The position numbers were made by a program, and so were the translations under genes. The notes under the pieces are model-generated. The model did no database searches. It was not told where the DNA came from and saw only the letters and a program-made list of their open reading frames with translations. A DNA stretch of 9,107 nt. Origin: Verrucomicrobiales bacterium (GTDB lineage Bacteria; Verrucomicrobiota; Verrucomicrobiae; Limisphaerales; UBA9464). The stretch spans positions 1 to 9,107 of the forward strand of contig SXXZ01000013.1 of assembly GCA_005789375.1 (NCBI GenBank), given 5' to 3'. Positions 7,451 to 9,107 of the stretch are shown here, one piece after another (within the stretch, counting starts at the first letter, position 1; every line of letters starts with the position of its first letter).

Positions 7451-7454
7451 GAGC
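7443..7454. repeat. 12-bp perfect palindrome spanning the pump stop codon
   Basis: GCTCTTAAGAGC is self-complementary over all 12 bases, and its centre contains the TAA stop (7448-7450) of the permease gene. It has no loop, so it is more plausibly a protein-binding or chance palindrome than an RNA hairpin. Confidence 0.35.
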
Positions 7455-7484
7455 GGCGGTTCAAGCGCATCCGGCCTAACGATT

Positions 7485-7499
7485 GAGAACGAAGTTCTC
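7485..7499 (+). terminator. Hairpin after the efflux operon, possible terminator
   Basis: GAGAAC at 7485-7490 pairs with GTTCTC at 7494-7499 around a GAA loop, 35 bases after the permease stop. Flanking T-G wobbles can lengthen the stem. No T-run follows directly; a TTTT occurs later at 7519-7522. It may mark the 3' end of the efflux mRNA. The remainder of the gap up to 7658 shows no gene or clear promoter. Confidence 0.3.
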
Positions 7500-7658
7500 G
7501 GGTGGCTGTGGCAACGGGTTTTCCTGAGTTGAGTGGCCGGGTCGTTGTCATGCCATCAGGAGGGCACGCACTTCAAGTTCAGGGACCGTAGACTTCAGCA
7601 AGTTTGGTTTGAGGTGGCCTGCGTGGGGCGGTTGGAGAAGTGTTGCGAACGATTTCCC

Positions 7659-8573
7659 ATGCGAGACCTTGCGCCGACTATTCCGAGTCCTGAATCCACC
7701 AGAGTTTTCCGGGTGGGAGCTGTGCAAATGATCTTCGCCGATTCCATGGCGGCCAATTGGGCGAAGATTGAGCGGGCCGCCACCGCGGCGGCGCGAAAAG
7801 GTGCGGATGCAATCCTGTTCCCGGAATGCGCCACGACTGGCTATGCGATGGATTTCGGGAACCTCCAGCCGAGTGCTGTGGATCAGGCCTTAAACGCCGT
7901 TTCCCAACTGGCCGCCGATTTGCGGGTGCAGTTGCTCGTGGGGAGCCCGGTCTTTCGCAGCGGACGGCTTTACAACGCCTTGTTGGTGTTCAATCGATCC
8001 GGTCGGTTGGTGCATGCTTACGCCAAGTGCCAGTTGACGCCGGCAGACCGTCAGTGGTTTTCAGCCGGTGAGGATATTTCGCTCTTCGAACTCGATGGCA
8101 TCGCTGCCTCCACCTTCATTTGCCACGAGCGGCGGTACCCCGAATTGCCCCGGATCTCCGCGATGGCCGGCGCCCGCATTGTGTTCCATCCGAATGCCGG
8201 GATGGATTCGTTAGCGGTTTCCCGCAAGAAGCGAGGGGGGCGGGATGGGATGGCGGTGCGCGCCTTCGAGAATGCGGTCTACTATGTTTTTGCCAATTCG
8301 GTGGGTCCGCAAGGTCAGGGCAAATGGTCCGCCGGTGACTCGAAGATCGTTCATCCTAGTGGCAAAGTGCTTCGGATCGCCAACAACCAGGACGAAGCCA
8401 CCTTGATCGCCGATTTGAAAATGGCCGATGCCACGGGCCGGTACGCCTTGGAAAGCCTGGAGCATCCCCGTTGGCTGGCTGCGCATTGGAAATCCATCCT
8501 GCCAAAACTCGTGCGGAAGGCCCGGCGGACGGATGCTCTCTTCGAGAAGCGCTTTCCGGGTCGCTCCGTCTGA
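7659..8573 (+). CDS. Nitrilase-superfamily carbon-nitrogen hydrolase
   Basis: This 304-residue cytoplasmic enzyme belongs to the carbon-nitrogen hydrolase superfamily, whose members split amide or nitrile C-N bonds through a Cys thioester. The full triad is visible: Glu56 in FPECATTGY, Lys123 in AYAKCQLTPADRQWF, and the nucleophile Cys155 in TFICHERRYPELPR. The hydrophobic strand before Cys155 and the HPNAG strand after it fit the family fold. An N-terminal VGAVQM strand begins near residue 18, as usual. I chose the ATG at 7659 because the family's first strand starts soon after it. The frame stays open back to a GTG at 7533, but those 42 extra codons do not resemble a domain. A GGAG at 7634-7637 is too far away to decide the start. 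The substrate is not identifiable; N-carbamoyl-amine or omega-amide hydrolysis are typical alternatives. It lies 106 bases before dapA on the same strand, without clear evidence of cotranscription. Confidence 0.88.
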   Translation: MRDLAPTIPSPESTRVFRVGAVQMIFADSMAANWAKIERAATAAARKGADAILFPECATTGYAMDFGNLQPSAVDQALNAVSQLAADLRVQLLVGSPVFRSGRLYNALLVFNRSGRLVHAYAKCQLTPADRQWFSAGEDISLFELDGIAASTFICHERRYPELPRISAMAGARIVFHPNAGMDSLAVSRKKRGGRDGMAVRAFENAVYYVFANSVGPQGQGKWSAGDSKIVHPSGKVLRIANNQDEATLIADLKMADATGRYALESLEHPRWLAAHWKSILPKLVRKARRTDALFEKRFPGRSV

Positions 8574-8679
8574 TTGTTCGGTGTCGATTTTTTTTGAAGA
8601 TTTCTTGGGCAGGAATCGCATCCGGCCGAAAACACCCTTCCAAAACGGCCCTGTTTCCCGCAATTTTACACCCTTGGCT

Positions 8680-9000
8680 ATGTTTACTGGCACTTTCACG
8701 GCATTGGTTACCCCGTTTCGCGATGGAGAATTGGATGAAGCGGCCTTTGAGAAATTGGTCCGCTCCCAGATCAAGGGCGGGGTGGATGGGATCGTTCCCA
8801 TGGGAACCACCGGTGAGTCTCCGACACTGGATTATGACGAACACCTGAAAGTGATCGAGTTGGCCGTGAAGTTTTCGGGCGGCAAGTTGCCGGTGTTGGC
8901 CGGCACGGGTGGCAATTCTACTCAGGAGGCTATCTTCCTGACCCAAGAGGCAGAGAAGCTCGGTGTGGATGGTTCACTCCAGGTGGCTCCGAGTTCTTAA
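8680..9000 (+). pseudogene. dapA: 4-hydroxy-tetrahydrodipicolinate synthase, truncated after residue 104
   Basis: DapA condenses pyruvate with aspartate semialdehyde, the first committed step to diaminopimelate and lysine. The N-terminal part of the (beta/alpha)8 barrel is clear: MFTGTFTALVTPF at the start, the pyruvate-site motif MGTTGES with Thr43-Thr44 (E. coli T44/T45), then AGTGGNSTQEAI and LQVAP. Family members continue with a YYN motif containing the catalytic Tyr (E. coli Y107), and later a Tyr and the Schiff-base Lys (E. coli Y133, K161). Here Pro104 (ending at 8991) is followed by Ser-Ser-stop. About two thirds of the usual ~290 residues are missing, including all these catalytic residues. 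The break coincides with a sharp composition change and with foreign coding sequence on the other strand. The cause is therefore an insertion, rearrangement or chimeric join, not a point mutation. The start is ATG at 8680 with no Shine-Dalgarno. The frame is open upstream to 8428, but that part overlaps the nitrilase gene. Confidence 0.9.
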
Positions 9001-9106
9001 TTGATGCAATACGATCAAGTGCAAGATTTGCTATATATTCTTTATTTCCCTCTCGCCCAAAAAGAAACCACCGGCTTCGATATTGCTTAAGTAAATATGG
9101 GTGAAA
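8930..9106 (-). CDS. Partial WYL-domain protein fragment, running in from the right edge
   Basis: On the minus strand a frame without a start codon enters at 9106 and runs 58 codons to a TAG at 8932-8930. Its first 39 residues (9106-8990) include HPYLLKQYRSRWFLFGRE followed by NLALDRIASI. This is the pattern of the WYL domain in bacterial transcriptional regulators: a Tyr-Leu-Lys strand, Arg-Trp-Phe/Tyr-Leu, then Leu-Asp-Arg-Ile. WYL domains are ligand-sensing parts of DNA-binding regulators, including several tied to phage defence. From about 8990 onward the frame is merely the reverse of dapA and the residues lose any family character. The real protein therefore continued elsewhere before the junction. 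The DNA of this piece is about 34% G+C, unlike all its neighbours, and resembles low-GC (for example Bacteroidota-like) genes. The family call rests on pattern memory over 39 residues. Confidence 0.6.
   Translation of the reverse strand, partial: FHPYLLKQYRSRWFLFGREGNKEYIANLALDRIASIKNSEPPGVNHPHRASLPLGSGR
8990..8992. other. Sequence junction between dapA and the WYL fragment
   Basis: Recognisable dapA coding sequence ends at 8991 and the recognisable WYL coding sequence, on the opposite strand, begins at about 8990. Counted G+C is 66 of 110 bases in 8881-8990 and 40 of 117 in 8991-9107. I see no terminal inverted repeat, target-site duplication or transposase sequence at the join, but only about 116 bases of the right side are available. 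A chimeric contig end is the simplest explanation; a genuine insertion cannot be ruled out. Confidence 0.7.
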
Positions 9107-9107
9107 A

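Noticed and set aside
7533..7658. 42-codon N-terminal extension of the nitrilase from a GTG
   Set aside because: The extension has no family resemblance, and the conserved first strand begins just after the ATG at 7659.
8624..8653. GGCCG...CGGCC inverted repeat between the nitrilase and dapA
   Set aside because: Only 5 bp of stem with a long loop and no T-run; too weak to call a terminator.
8428..8679. Upstream extension of the dapA frame
   Set aside because: It overlaps the nitrilase gene, and DapA proteins start at the MFTG-type motif encoded at 8680.
9004..9090. 28-codon plus-strand frame after the dapA stop
   Set aside because: It is antisense to the WYL-like fragment, is very short and resembles nothing known to me.

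Overview
The window is GC-rich DNA (66 of 110 bases are G or C in 8881-8990) from a Gram-negative bacterium: it has a signal-peptide protein, a lipoprotein-like periplasmic adaptor and an RND inner-membrane pump. Degenerate intergenic repeats, scarce Shine-Dalgarno sequences and the style of the proteins suggest a verrucomicrobial lineage. That placement is inference from general resemblance and was not tested by any search.

Layout. 1-111 may hold the 5' end of a leftward gene (weak). 159-1922 encodes an exported DUF885-family putative metallopeptidase. 1923-2182 is a convergent intergenic stretch with two hairpins. 2183-2572 (minus) encodes a 129-residue protein of unknown function with a GTG start. 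2573-3158 is about 590 bases without a credible gene. It carries a 43-base element present twice, exactly 160 bases apart, a terminator-like hairpin between the copies, three short CTGCGG-containing repeats and a perfect 9-bp inverted repeat ahead of the next operon.

3159-7450 is a two-gene efflux operon: a membrane-fusion (adaptor) protein whose end overlaps an HAE1-type RND permease by 4 bases. Together they would form the inner-membrane and periplasmic part of a tripartite pump. No TolC-like outer-membrane factor and no regulator lies beside them. 7659-8573 encodes a nitrilase-superfamily hydrolase with an intact Glu-Lys-Cys triad. 8680 starts dapA (lysine/diaminopimelate pathway).

The right end is the most anomalous part. 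The dapA frame is normal through Pro104 (8991) and then stops within two codons. From there base composition drops to about 34% G+C, and the opposite strand of 8990-9106 reads as a piece of a WYL-domain protein. Two unrelated coding sequences therefore abut head-on within one or two bases at 8990-8992. This is either a real insertion or rearrangement in dapA or, more likely so close to the end, a chimeric assembly join. Apart from this junction I see no clear undescribed system; the rest is ordinary chromosomal content with repeat-rich spacers.
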